Shown: in pieces, positions 41,804 through 53,800 of the stretch
Numbering within the stretch: position 1 is the stretch's first letter
How the letters are laid out: every line of letters starts with the position of its first letter
NCBI RefSeq assembly: GCF_000330505.1
Contig: NW_004191777.1
Span: forward strand, 914,979 to 978,978
Length of the DNA stretch: 64,000 bases
Reading direction: 5' to 3'
From: Entamoeba invadens IP1
Taxonomy: Eukaryota; Evosea; Mastigamoebida; Endamoebidae
Notes under the pieces: generated by a model
What the model was told of the DNA's origin: nothing
The model's database searches: none
What the model saw: only the letters and a program-made list of their open reading frames with translations
Translations under genes and position numbers: made by a program

Positions 41804-42035
41804 TACTTTTATGAGTTCTTTCTTGTTAGTTGTATTGGTGTCACAAATAGCTCAAGCAAATAACTTTCACTTACAGCTTAACTCGACTTTATGCGAGAAG
41901 TGGTCTTTCGTTATCCATAAAGTATTACTATTTTATTATTAAATACTAAATTCTTATTTCAATGGATGTACTCTACAATACCATTAAATTACTATATACT
42001 TAACCATAGAAATAAACCATACAAAAAATACAAAA

Positions 42036-43196
42036 TTACATGGCAGAAATGTTTGACAACTTTTGGACTTTTTCTTTGAGCAAAGAGATACTTGTTTTGA
42101 GTTGATTATTTCTTGTCGTCAAATTCAAGTTTTCAGTTTTAAGGACATTTTCTTTGGAGTCGGTCCACTCCAAGTACCCCGAAGTTGCATCAATTAACGT
42201 GACTTGTCCGTGTGTTCTCACGCCTTTGACGCAATTGAAGATGATTGAGAAGTCTCCGGGGTAGAATTTGGATAAACAGATCATATTGGATTTCATGATC
42301 TGAACGATTTCAGTCGACGTCTTTTCTTGCAACTCGAAGTCGACTTGTGTCTCGCGAATGACTGAGAGCGGAGTCGAAATCATTTCTAGTACCACTCTAT
42401 GAATGAATCGCGTTAAATGGTTTGTCGTCATTTGGTTGAGTGAATTTACCAAAGGAGTGCCTTTAATAATGGGTTCGACGATATTAAGAACAAAGAGACT
42501 CCGAACGGTTTCTATAGAGTATCGTTTTCCAAGGGCCTTACTAACTGTTTTAAATAATCGCGACATAACAATAACAAAATGCGTTGGAATGTTTTTGAAG
42601 TCGTCTGCTATTGTTTCATAAAAAGTATTGAAAGGCTCCTTTTCTTCAAGTTGGTCATTGATTTTTTTTTCTTTTAGTTTGCGTTGATATGACATTTTCA
42701 AGTTATTTCTGTACGACCCACAAAACAAAGACACGTACGAAGAAAAGATGGGAACAAAGATGCCAGTTTTTGTGAAGAGCTGGTCTTCGTCGACAGTCTC
42801 AAGTTCAATCGATATGATTCGGTTCAACAAGTCGACCAATTTACCTCTTGATGAGAAATAATAGAGGAGTGTTCGTGTATATTTTTCGTTATAATTTGTT
42901 CGAATAAATACATTGCAATAAGCGTATAATAACTGAGAATGCGGTTGTATAAATAACTCGTCCAAGATTTGGTCTTTCTGTATTTTATTTACAACAGAAA
43001 AAACAGATTGTCCTCGTTGATATAAACAGGGAGAGCTTCTTGAGCACACAGGGGAGGTGTTGTGTGTATGTAAATGTGGAGATAATTTCGGAGTTGATTC
43101 CAAAGTCGTTGGGGATGGAGTTTGGGCGTAGCTAACAAGAATCGGAGAAGTGTTTTCCACTGTTCGCATTAAAGTAGAGGAATGGTGCAAGAACAT
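42036..43196 (-). CDS. RasGAP-like protein lacking the arginine finger
   Basis: A 386-residue paralogue of the RasGAP at 8801-10069. GKLVDLLNRIISIELETVDEDQLF (the key part is residues 118-141) aligns with GKLLDLMKEVAKREIETTNVETQIF of that protein, but the next residue is Thr142 where the other has Arg87, and the loop reads LFTKTG, not FRGNT. The helical core continues to about residue 320. The first 70 residues are Ser/Thr/Pro-rich, and the last 35 form a coiled coil (ENLNLTTRNNQLKTSISLLKEK). Without the finger it should not work as a classic GAP, but could bind Ras-type GTPases as an effector or scaffold, as IQGAPs do. A perfect Entamoeba TATA box lies 30 bases upstream of the ATG. Confidence 0.72.
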   Translation of the reverse strand: MFLHHSSTLMRTVENTSPILVSYAQTPSPTTLESTPKLSPHLHTHNTSPVCSRSSPCLYQRGQSVFSVVNKIQKDQILDELFIQPHSQLLYAYCNVFIRTNYNEKYTRTLLYYFSSRGKLVDLLNRIISIELETVDEDQLFTKTGIFVPIFSSYVSLFCGSYRNNLKMSYQRKLKEKKINDQLEEKEPFNTFYETIADDFKNIPTHFVIVMSRLFKTVSKALGKRYSIETVRSLFVLNIVEPIIKGTPLVNSLNQMTTNHLTRFIHRVVLEMISTPLSVIRETQVDFELQEKTSTEIVQIMKSNMICLSKFYPGDFSIIFNCVKGVRTHGQVTLIDATSGYLEWTDSKENVLKTENLNLTTRNNQLKTSISLLKEKVQKLSNISAM

Positions 43197-43225
43197 TAAA
43201 ATGAATAGGCAGTTAATTTATGAGA

Positions 43226-43235
43226 CTTTAAATAC
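43226..43235 (-). promoter_or_regulatory. Entamoeba-type TATA element GTATTTAAAG
   Basis: Minus-strand GTATTTAAAG, 30 bases upstream of the ATG of the RasGAP-like gene. It equals the TATA-like consensus described for Entamoeba protein-coding genes, at the usual distance. Confidence 0.75.
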
Positions 43236-45714
43236 TCGACTCAATTTGAAGATGCGGAATTATGCGAATAATTTGCAAGGAGTAATGAAATCTTTGGAAT
43301 TTTTTTGTTCCGCACAATTTTTTCAAACCCATCGTTTATTTTAGTAAAATCCCATTACCTTAGAAACCGTTTAGGAAGCCTCCTCATAATTTTTAAGGAA
43401 CATTTGTTATTATAATGTCTTATAATTCTAATATTAATAGTTAATGGCTTACTAACGAATTAATACAAAGAAAAAATAAAATTGGGCAAATTCAAGTTCT
43501 TTTGGACCATACAGTTTTTCATATCATATAACAAATAATAATTGAATAAGAGATTTTTTTGTGAATGGTTTATACAACTTTTAAGTTCGGATTCTCGTTG
43601 CTAATAAAGTGGAATACAACAGATATGTGAAGGAGTTAATGGTTAGGGACGAATACAGAAAGAGGCCAGGTGATGGTCGATTTTTGATACACAAGAAAAA
43701 ATTGAGCATTGTTCAAAGATATTTAAAATAGAACTGTTTCTGAAAATAGATTATTGTTTTTATTTAGTATTTTGAAAATGCCACAAATACCTTATGACAA
43801 ACAATATCAATAATTGGTTGATACGCTTTCCTGTATTTTTGCGTACTAATCAGCTAAGTTTTAATATATGTTTTCCAGATTTTGCACCACGATTTGCTTT
43901 GTGCTTTTCATTTTGTGGATCGAAATAATCCTCTATATTTAGAACGTTCAATTTAAATATAGAATTCTTCATGACAAATTTTTGCTCTCCACAAATAAAA
44001 TAATTTTGGTTGGAGGTCAGATTATTGGGTTTCAAACTCGAGTAATAATCGGCAAAAAACAATTTTTTGTATCATGTGAAAATGCATTTTTTTAAATTGA
44101 GAAAATTTCTTTAAATAGTTCTTAATTAAACATAGTTTATGCGATATTTTTACAAAAAAGTGTGGTTCTCCAATGAAGTCAAAACGAATTCCATTTATTC
44201 GTGGGTTAGTAATAAATAAATGGGAAAAGCCGCACATTCTTTATAAACCGTAAATATTGGCAAGTTTTTTACCACTTGCATATTTTCGTTGTTGAGTTAT
44301 TGAAAGCATTTTATTATCGTAAAGCCCATCAATGGGACTTTATTATTTTATAGTCTTTTACTCTCCAAAATCAGGAAAATCGGAAAAAAATTAAAAGTAT
44401 AAAACTCAATCAAGAAGTTAAAAGAAAAATACAGGCGACTATTTTTAAAATGGCACCCCAAAATCAATACTAAAAGGCATATCGTTAATTATGTTGCCAA
44501 ATCATCAACAGTGTGTAAATTGTGGATGAGATTATAACTCTTGTTGTATTTTAGGCTCGAAGAATGGGACTTTATCAAATTAATATGTTTTTGAAACGTA
44601 TAAAAGAATTGCGGAATTTGTTTTCTATCAATGTGAAATGTTGAAATGCACAGAAAAAATCTATGTGATTTTATTTGTTATTGCGGAACATCCACAATAC
44701 AAAAGAATAAATATCAAACATATTTTTTTTAGTCTGTTTTATATATCAAAGTAAAACTTCAAATTAAAATGTTAATTGAAACCCAATTTCTTTTTGATAT
44801 TTGACAATGAAAGTGTTTCAAATAATATTTTGATGATAATATAAATATTTCGCGACTTTTGACAAAAAGCAGTAAATTTAACATTAACGACATTCATTTG
44901 TCTTTTTTATTTTATTTTAGAATGAGTTAACAAATAAGCTTCGAAGGGGGTTAAACAATTATTTGATAATGTTGATCACATTCAAATACAAAAATTATTT
45001 ATAATTTATTGACGATAATTAACGCCCAACGTCTGTAAGTTTGATTCGCATAAAATTTGGGACAGTTTTATAATTTCAGACTAAACACTTTTTCTTTAGC
45101 AACTTTAAAACTATCAAATGGAATTTCATAACTTATTATTTGTTTGTTTTTTACAACGAAACACATTTTAATAACAGTTTATTACTTGAATTAATCATAT
45201 CATTTGCTGTACTTAATTTACAAAGTCAAATCCATAATAGTTTTAAGTGTTTTGACATGTCACCTTGTTTTAATAAACCTTAATTTAACCTTGAATATCA
45301 ATTTGGACATATTAATTACTAAACAATACAAACATATTAAAACACGATGCCAAACTTATTTAAAAACAATACTATGAAAATAAAATATTTTTATAGTTAA
45401 AATAACAAATATAAAACACATTGTTATTCATCAATAAATTTTTTATTAACTTCATTTATTTGGCACATACTTCTAATTCTATCTGTCGTATTACTTATAA
45501 TACGTAAACTTTGATCCAACACAAAATATAAACTTGAAGATAAAGCTTATTAACACTTTAATGTCTATTTATTATACAATAAAATGTTCTTCGATGCATA
45601 TTAAAACGACACAGAATTACAAAAAAATGAACAAAAAATGAATTGATATATTGAGAAACAAAAATGAGATAGAGGAATAAATAAAAATACACAAGAGAAG
45701 CGTTTGTTGATAAC
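43236..45714. other. Long AT-rich intergenic region
   Basis: Apart from the possible relic at 43850-44337 there is no open frame that reads as protein. The sequence is AT-rich with scattered stops. I see no terminal repeats or tandem arrays. Confidence 0.4.
43850..44337 (-). pseudogene. Possible gene relic, family unknown
   Basis: Minus-strand frames join into protein-like sequence: PIDGLYDNKMLSITQQRKYASG from about 44337, a TAA, CGFSHLFITNPRINGIRFDF, and after a frame change near 44060 FFADYYSSLKPNNL and a Lys/Asn-rich end at 43850. Amino-acid composition is more protein-like than in the surrounding spacer, but there is at least one stop and one frameshift. I cannot name a family. It may be a decayed element or gene, or chance. 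Confidence 0.3.
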
Positions 45715-46044
45715 TCACAAAGTGGATGGGTGTGGGTACACTCTTTCTTTTGATGAATTGATCCATTGTTTAATTCTTTCTTTTTTTGATTCTTCAGTCA
45801 AAAAATTGATGCTCGAGCAACCAATTCGGGACTGAGAAAGTCTGCTTGAAAAACTTACTGGTGAATAAGATTCAGATATGTTTTGTGAGTAACTTTGAAT
45901 GTTGATACTCGTACTTCTTTGTCTTATCACATAATTAAAAGTAGAGTTTCCCTCGCTTGGGTCGCTTCTATTAGCAAACGTTTGTTGTTTATACTCGACG
46001 TTTTGGTTGACTGGTCTGAATTGGATGAATGTATTGAATTGCAT
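45715..46044 (-). CDS. Serine/asparagine-rich small protein, 109 aa
   Basis: The frame is open from a GTG at 46068, but the first ATG is at 46044 and a TATATAAG-type box sits only 24-34 bases upstream of it, so I take 46044. The protein is rich in Ser, Asn, Gln and Phe in the first 80 residues (VNQNVEYKQQTFANRSDPSE, SYSPVSFSSRLSQSR), with a more regular basic helix near the end (TEESKKERIKQWINSSKER). No membrane span. It is probably disordered. No family recognised. Confidence 0.55.
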   Translation of the reverse strand: MQFNTFIQFRPVNQNVEYKQQTFANRSDPSEGNSTFNYVIRQRSTSINIQSYSQNISESYSPVSFSSRLSQSRIGCSSINFLTEESKKERIKQWINSSKERVYPHPSTL

Positions 46045-46067
46045 GAATGAACTCTGAGTTCCAACCA

Positions 46068-46078
46068 CTTATATAAAG
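46068..46078 (-). promoter_or_regulatory. TATA-like promoter element
   Basis: Minus-strand CTTTATATAAG 24 bases upstream of the ATG at 46044. It helps choose that ATG over the GTG that overlaps the element. Confidence 0.6.
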
Positions 46079-48038
46079 TCTCCGAGACTTTTCTGAATCA
46101 ACAAACGGATTTAAAATGTGGACAAAGAAAAGGGGTGTATTTTATTATTTTATTAATAATTATGTTACTTGATTCTTCTATTTATAATTCTTTTGTTTAA
46201 TGCTGTTATTAAATTGATGTATTATAAGATATAACAATTATATTAACAGTATTAATACTGTTGATGATAGTGAAATAACTTACTCATATAGATTGTATTT
46301 TAGGTAAATTGATTTATTTATAGCACTTTTATTAATAATCAAAAACAAAAGTTTTAAAAAAGTTTACAATTGTTTTTTCTTGCAATGGATTGTTGATGAC
46401 CTTATTAACGGGAAGAATAATAATATTTTTTTATTGATAAATAATAAAAATATAGTAAAAAAACCAGTCAATAATATACTATTATGATATATTAATATCA
46501 TTGTTAATTTTAATTGAATCTTTCATGGAATTTTTGATTGTCGTAACTTTGTGTAATTTATTTACAGTAATTTAGCTTGCTTTTGTTGGAATTGGACTAA
46601 TTTTGCAAATTAAAATAATAAAAAAGAATGTTTGTATAATAATATATTTACTATTCACACGTAATCTTCATCATCATAATTATCATTTGAGTCTAAGTTC
46701 GAATCATTAATATTCACACAACTCCAAATACCTTAAAATAGATATTTTGTTATCAAATTATGATTGATTTTTTCGTTCAGTTCATTATCACACACAAGCT
46801 TATTAAAACCATTAAACATTGTTAATTCTTTTTATTGTAATCATCTCGCCACTATGTTTACAATAAATAAAAATAAACAATGAGGAACTATCAAGATTAT
46901 TTATAATATCTTAAGTAAAAAAAACAAAGTCGATGTAACTTTATTTAAAAAGGAGATTAATTAATCTCAAAATAACACAAAACATTCTTTGTTACTCTAG
47001 TATTAAATATTACATTAAATATATTAAATTCAATAAAAAAATTTTATTATTATTATAATATATAATTTATATTCATATCAGTTTTGATAACAATTGAAAT
47101 AATAGTTGATAATAATAACAACTGTCCATATTCTGATAAATTTCTTTTTATTCCCATATTTTTTCGCTTTAATAATTTTATTTGAATTTTCACATTTCAT
47201 AAGAATATACCCTCGTCTTAAAATATGATAAACAGTTTTTTAAGAAAGCCTTATGAATAAAGCTTGCCTTCTTGGATTGTTTTTATCATTATTTTTAGTA
47301 AATCACAATTATTATAAAAATGTATTTCTGATATTTAAGTAGTTATAATCTTAAGCAAATAATTCAATCTTAAAGCGTCTGAAGAAGTAAATAATGAAAT
47401 CATAAATGTTGAAGCACAACCAAGTCAAGAAAGATTAGTCGATAAACTATGATGATGAAATATATGAACAATAGTATGTACATTGAAAAAATTAATTAAT
47501 TCTTATTAATTAATTTAATTAATAAAATTATAATTTAAATAGGTTCAAGCAATTTAATCAATTGGTTAATTCAAATTATATAAATAAATAATTTTGTTTT
47601 TCACAAACAAAGCTTAATGATTACTTTAAATTAATTAAAAAATTAACACATTATCATTTTTAATAATAACAAAAAAAAATATTTTTACTAGTATAATAAC
47701 AAAACATATTAAAAAATAGTATAATAGAAAAAACTATTTTTTTTAAACAGTTAATACTGACTAAATAAACATTTAAAAAATAATTTAACTAAATAAGATA
47801 AGAATAGATTCTACTAATAAAATATAGTATAAACTTTCTAGTTACAATTAAATACTTTTTTAATTATTACCATTATTTTGCTTTAAAATTATTTAGTTAA
47901 TCGGGAAAAATGATAATCCAAATCGATTGTCACATTTAACTTATAAATTAACTATACCATTTGTTTTCTTCTTTTCCTCTCTAAAGATGATGTTTCGATT
48001 TGTGTTGGTATTAAAAGAAAAGAGTACTCAAAAATGCA
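46079..48038. other. Long AT-rich intergenic region
   Basis: Nothing coding up to the Rab exon 1. A minor 60-codon frame at 47927-48109 overlaps that exon in another frame and is not called. Many ATTAATTAATT-type palindromes occur, for example near 47490-47530. Confidence 0.4.
48008..48017 (+). promoter_or_regulatory. TATA-like promoter element of the four-exon Rab gene
   Basis: GTATTAAAAG, one base different from the Entamoeba TATA consensus, 22 bases before the proposed ATG at 48039. It supports a start in this short first exon. Confidence 0.5.
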
Positions 48039-48862
<824 letters not shown>

Positions 48863-48957
48863 CTCAAATGTACTTTTCTCGCCAACCTAATTATTACTTC
48901 TCTCAAATTTCACTCAACGTATTACAAAATGTTTCACTTACTTCTTTCCATACACGT

Positions 48958-50508
48958 TTAATGTAACTGTTTAATGAAATAATACATATCAAAGTCGGGC
49001 ACAACCAAATTGAAATTGTCCTCCAAGAAGCTCGAACTTCTCTTCTTTGTGGTGCACTCGGGAAACTCTTTATTAAACTCACTCGTGTCTACACCCCAAT
49101 CAAACTGATCCGCTTTGTCGTCACTCTTTCGACACATTTTCCCTTTACTGAATAGCAATGGCTTCATTAGAGGCACTTCCTTCTTCTCCTTTTTCCCTCG
49201 CTTCTTCCCTTTCGTATAGCTCGGCGGCGCACTCTTCGCGCTCATCACACTCATCGCCTCAAAGTCACTCTCGTCAATCTCGCTTGCATTTTCGTGGTAA
49301 CTCATGGAACTTCTCTTCATGTTTTGGCTCCTCTCAACAACCGTCATAATCCTCTCGCAGTCGATCATTTTCACCGGGTCAACGTTATACCCTACAAGAC
49401 TCGGCTCCTGATACAAAAACTTCCCGTTCGACCCTCCAACAGTTTTCGAAGTGATTGACCCGTCGATGAAAGTACTCTCTTCCATCATATCAAAACATTC
49501 GTGTGTACTGGGATCAAGCTCTCCTTCGGCAACCCTCTTTCCAATGTCGTCTTCAATCCGTTCACCCAAAAGCCTTCTTTTATTCATTTCCTCGTCTTCG
49601 GGAACTTCGTTGGTGTTCACTATGTTTTCGCTGATTGGGTCGTACACATACGCGTAATTGAAAGTGAATACCGCATCACGGACATTCTCCAAATATTTTC
49701 TCTTCTCCTCGTTGTCGTTGAATTGATATTTGAAAGTCTCGTTGACCATTTTGTCAAGTACTTTCTCGATGTCGACAGCAGACGTCACAAGCTTTAACGC
49801 CTTCTTGATGCCAACTCCTCGGAGACTCTTGCAGTAATCGCACCCCGCAAACACACACAGATACACCAACTTCTCTCGACTTAACTGGCCAAGTTCCGTA
49901 TGTGCAAAGTTTTCAATAGTAAACTCCTTCACAGTCTCTTCAGACAAGTTGAACCCAAACCAAACTCTTTTACACCCATGAACGATCAAATCACTGTCTT
50001 CACATAACACTGCGTCGACATATCCAATTTTGCTTAAATACCCAAGCTCGGAGTCTGCTTCGTACGGCGCAACTATAGACTCCACCCCTATTTCTCTCAA
50101 ACTTTTGATCGCTGCAGTCGCCATCCATGGCTTAATCTCCACAGCTTTGTTATAGTACTTCTCAGAGTCATTCACTAGTCCAGAGTCTTCAAGTTGTTTC
50201 GCCTTTTCAAGTGCACAGTCACGACTTTTTTTCCTCTCGTCTTCCGTCATTTTCTTCGACGGGAGCTCCGCACCGTCGAAAACGAAGATCGGTGTGATTT
50301 GACATGATTGCAGACATTGCGCGACCTTCATAATGTATTCCGAGAGAAATTGCGAGTCCTTCCCTTCACATAGTGTCTTGGCATCTTTATAAGCCCCTCG
50401 ATGGAGCAATGCGTAGCCGTCTATAGCAACCCGGGTGTGTTTTAAATCACTTAATTTCCTTGTCACTAAACTTTCGGTGACTTCTTTCCTCAAGCCTTGT
50501 ATCCCCAT
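48958..50508 (-). CDS. EXO1: Exonuclease 1 (XPG/FEN1 family nuclease)
   Basis: A 516-residue protein starting MGIQGLRKEV. The N (residues 1-99) and I (138-230) nuclease domains carry the metal-binding acids at almost the same numbers as human EXO1: D30, D78 (FVFDG), E150 and D152 (APYEADSELGYL), D171 and D173 (CEDSDL) and D224 (FAGCDY). The helix-two-turn-helix SLRGVGIKKALKLV (228-241) follows. It is a 5'-3' double-strand exonuclease and flap nuclease in mismatch repair and end resection, in the nucleus. The C-terminal 200 residues are Lys/Ser-rich and diverged, and include a basic stretch KGKKRGKKEKK that could be a nuclear signal. It is shorter than human EXO1 (about 850). FEN1 and XPG are less likely, judging from MGIQGL and the spacing. 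Confidence 0.93.
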   Translation of the reverse strand: MGIQGLRKEVTESLVTRKLSDLKHTRVAIDGYALLHRGAYKDAKTLCEGKDSQFLSEYIMKVAQCLQSCQITPIFVFDGAELPSKKMTEDERKKSRDCALEKAKQLEDSGLVNDSEKYYNKAVEIKPWMATAAIKSLREIGVESIVAPYEADSELGYLSKIGYVDAVLCEDSDLIVHGCKRVWFGFNLSEETVKEFTIENFAHTELGQLSREKLVYLCVFAGCDYCKSLRGVGIKKALKLVTSAVDIEKVLDKMVNETFKYQFNDNEEKRKYLENVRDAVFTFNYAYVYDPISENIVNTNEVPEDEEMNKRRLLGERIEDDIGKRVAEGELDPSTHECFDMMEESTFIDGSITSKTVGGSNGKFLYQEPSLVGYNVDPVKMIDCERIMTVVERSQNMKRSSMSYHENASEIDESDFEAMSVMSAKSAPPSYTKGKKRGKKEKKEVPLMKPLLFSKGKMCRKSDDKADQFDWGVDTSEFNKEFPECTTKKRSSSFLEDNFNLVVPDFDMYYFIKQLH

Positions 50509-50862
50509 TAACCAAAGAAGTGTGACTTATTGAGTTATTTTTAATTCCTTCAATAAATCATTATTTGTGAAATAGTTTTTTTTATAATTATACTATTATA
50601 TATACTAGTATATTTTTAGGACCATAAAAGAGAGGAATTTTCTTTTTTCAATAATAATACATCATATTATTACTATTAAATTATAATAAAATTACCATTT
50701 TACTATTATATTTTGTTGTAATTAAAAATTAACTATTTTAAATAATAATAATAATTATTTGAGAAAAACTCAATTATACTTTTACTAAAATAATATTAAT
50801 GTTTATATATATAACTAAACCATATAAGAATTTTTTAAATTTACAAATTGAAGGGAACATGA
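50509..50862. other. AT-rich intergenic region
   Basis: Spacer between the EXO1 start and the BEACH gene end, both on the minus strand. Homopolymers and TATATATA strings but no gene. Confidence 0.4.
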
Positions 50863-53800
50863 TCAGTACAAGATCAACACCACGCCATTTGTTGTTCCAA
50901 TAGTTATTTGACAATTATTTTCATTCATCCTAATAACTTGAATAGGGGCTGGGTACATTGCAATTTTGTTAATCAATTGATTCATGACTTGTCCTGCTTG
51001 TCTGAACACATAGAAGAGTAACTCTCCTTTCGCATTCCCCACCAAGACTTGAAGTTCATCTTTCCACAAAGGACTTTCTAATACCTTTAAACTTGTGTAG
51101 TTCTCTTCTTCACTTCCTTTGACCACACTTATAAGATCTCCATTAATATCGCAGTGCATAACATTATGTGTTGTGAGTATCACGAAGTCTCCCGTTGTAT
51201 TATTGATGTCGATATCAACTATTTCCTCCTCCACACTATAGCGGTGTAAACAATTTAAACTCCCGGTGTCCCATATACAGTAGACATTGCGGTCACACGT
51301 GATCAGTATGTGTTGGATACTCCCAATACAACACTGTCTCACCGCATGCCTATGGCCATATATCCTCCCTACTTTCTTCCCTTTGTCTCTCTCAATATCT
51401 ATAACACTCAAACTGCCATCATTCCCTCCTACTACAACAAGCCGTCCATCAGTTTTGAGTACTTTGCCCCATTGGACTTCTTCAATGAAATATTGATGGC
51501 TGTTCCTCTCAAGCCTCAAAATGCCATTTCCGATGATTTTAATACGCAGAGTTTCATAGAGCGCCTCATCTCTCCTCATAATTTGAATGTCATTCTTCTC
51601 AGTAAATTCGATGCCTCCAATCGGAAATCCAGTCTTTTTGACGACTTCAATAGTATAGTTCAGCTTCCCTTTCGTCGCAAAGAACTTTACAAAGTTGCTT
51701 TTGAATTGCGTGTGTTTGACGTCTCTTTTTGGGTGTGCTTTATTGAATAACTGGAGGGGAGTTTGTCCAAAGTCACGAATAGAGATCTTCATGACTTCTC
51801 GTTTCTTCGCATCCATTTTAGTAAAGTCGACGGGCTCATACGATGAGACGGGATATGTGTTACACCATTTCTCTGCCATTTCGCCACGTTGTTTATATCC
51901 AAAGATTAAGTCAATCCATTCATTCAAATGATCACTGACATATTCAGACTCAAGAGCTTCAATATTCGTTTGAACGAAGAGTCTTGGATTGTTATGTGCC
52001 CACGGTGGCAGTGAAATACTTTCAATACAATTTTCCAGTGGTTTTGGTTCGACTTTGTGTTCCTTCTTTTCTTCTGTTGCGCTCGCTTGTTCATTTTCAA
52101 GAGAAATCGTGTTTCTCACATTCACCGAATGTGAACTCCCCAACTTCTCCATTTCATTTGCACTCCCAAAACTCGCACTTTTACTCGTCTTCTTTCCACT
52201 CGTCTTGCTTTCTATATTCTTCGCTTTGCTTGCGTTCGGCTCCTTCGCGAAGTTGATTTGATTAAAATTGATCAGAAACTGTGGTAAGTAAAAGAATTCG
52301 GGAATGAGTTCGATTGGGGTTGACAGTAAATTATTAAAGAGTTTTTGAATGGAGACAAACAGTCGTTGCGAGTCAAAATGGCCATCAAACAGTTTTATAT
52401 GGAAATAAGAATATGGTTCAGCCGAGAATAAGAAGATCAGTGACGTCGCAATGGACGAGTAATGATTCCCATAATGGCTTTTTGTCTCTTTAAATTTGCT
52501 TTGGAGCTTTTCCCTCATCCCCTCTTCTTGTGCGACAATCGGAAACCCCAATTTTCTGTAGTTCTTTGCGTCGGTGATATCAAGTGACTCGCTCTCATAG
52601 TTTTTTAACACCCAAGGGAAGATGTAATACTGGGACAAGTCATTAAAACTTCTCCCAGCACGACAATTAAGACTCATCAAATACTCAAAATTACTGATCT
52701 CTCCATTCCTCCAAAGATTAGTCACATCTTCTTGACTTAACGATGCTTTGTTGAATCTTAACGCAATGGTGCTGTTCAAGTCGGCAGTGAACATGTCCTG
52801 TGCCATCAATTGAGTTTTCAGAACAATTTTAAGCACCCGGTCATAGTTCCTTGGAAACGCCAAAAACACAGATACGCCGTCTTTTGTGAACATTTCAAAT
52901 GCGTTGCTTTGGAGCAAATATCTCCTTTTCATAACAACAGTGTCTTTCTTACAAAGTCTCCAGAACCCCCTTTCAACACCTTTTTCCTTTCCAATATCAG
53001 TCACACAGAAGTCTTCATCTTCAATAGATAATACACACTCCAATTCGTCTATTCCCACTATATGCAGACATTGAAAATCGATGCCAGCGCTCTTTGTTTT
53101 GTTATTTTTGAAGATGTTCGTCTCACACTTCTCGTAGTTAGGGTTCAACGTCAATTTAATCTTCCCTCCATTGTTTTGAATGGTATACCTCTTTGAAAAG
53201 GAGTAGTCTTGCACTATTCGGTGCTTCACAAAAAATGGTCCAAAGACCTCATCTATCTTCAAATAAGATACTTCATCTTCCCATACCCCTCCTGGCATTC
53301 GCAATTTCACTTTCATCGTCTTCCACATCGTTTTGATCTCGTCAAAAGAACACCGGAAATTCAATTCAGGCGTCTTTCCTAAGATCAACGTCTCCCGCTT
53401 CTCTCCGCCATCGCTCTTTCGAGGTTTTTCGAGTTTTGGCGACTTCGATAATCCCGTCAACGTCTTGAAATTCCCGATGTTCTCTATCGCACCAACAATT
53501 TCAACTTTCTCCAACACCTCCGACGTCGCCAATCTCTCGTAGCGATCGCTTCGGTCGACTTTCTCAAAACTCTCGCTTCTGTCGGATCGGTCGTCAAACT
53601 CGAATTTTGGTGTAGCGGACTTTTGGAGTCTTCTCTCCTCTCGAATTTGATTTTCTTTTCTCTTACAAATTCTTCCACGTAAGTCGTCGACTCGTTGGTT
53701 CTGTTCCATCTTATAGAACTGGAGGTATTGATTCGAGAGCTCAACTACTTTATCCACATCACTCGCTTTACTTTTCAAATACTCGTCCGCCTCGACGTTT

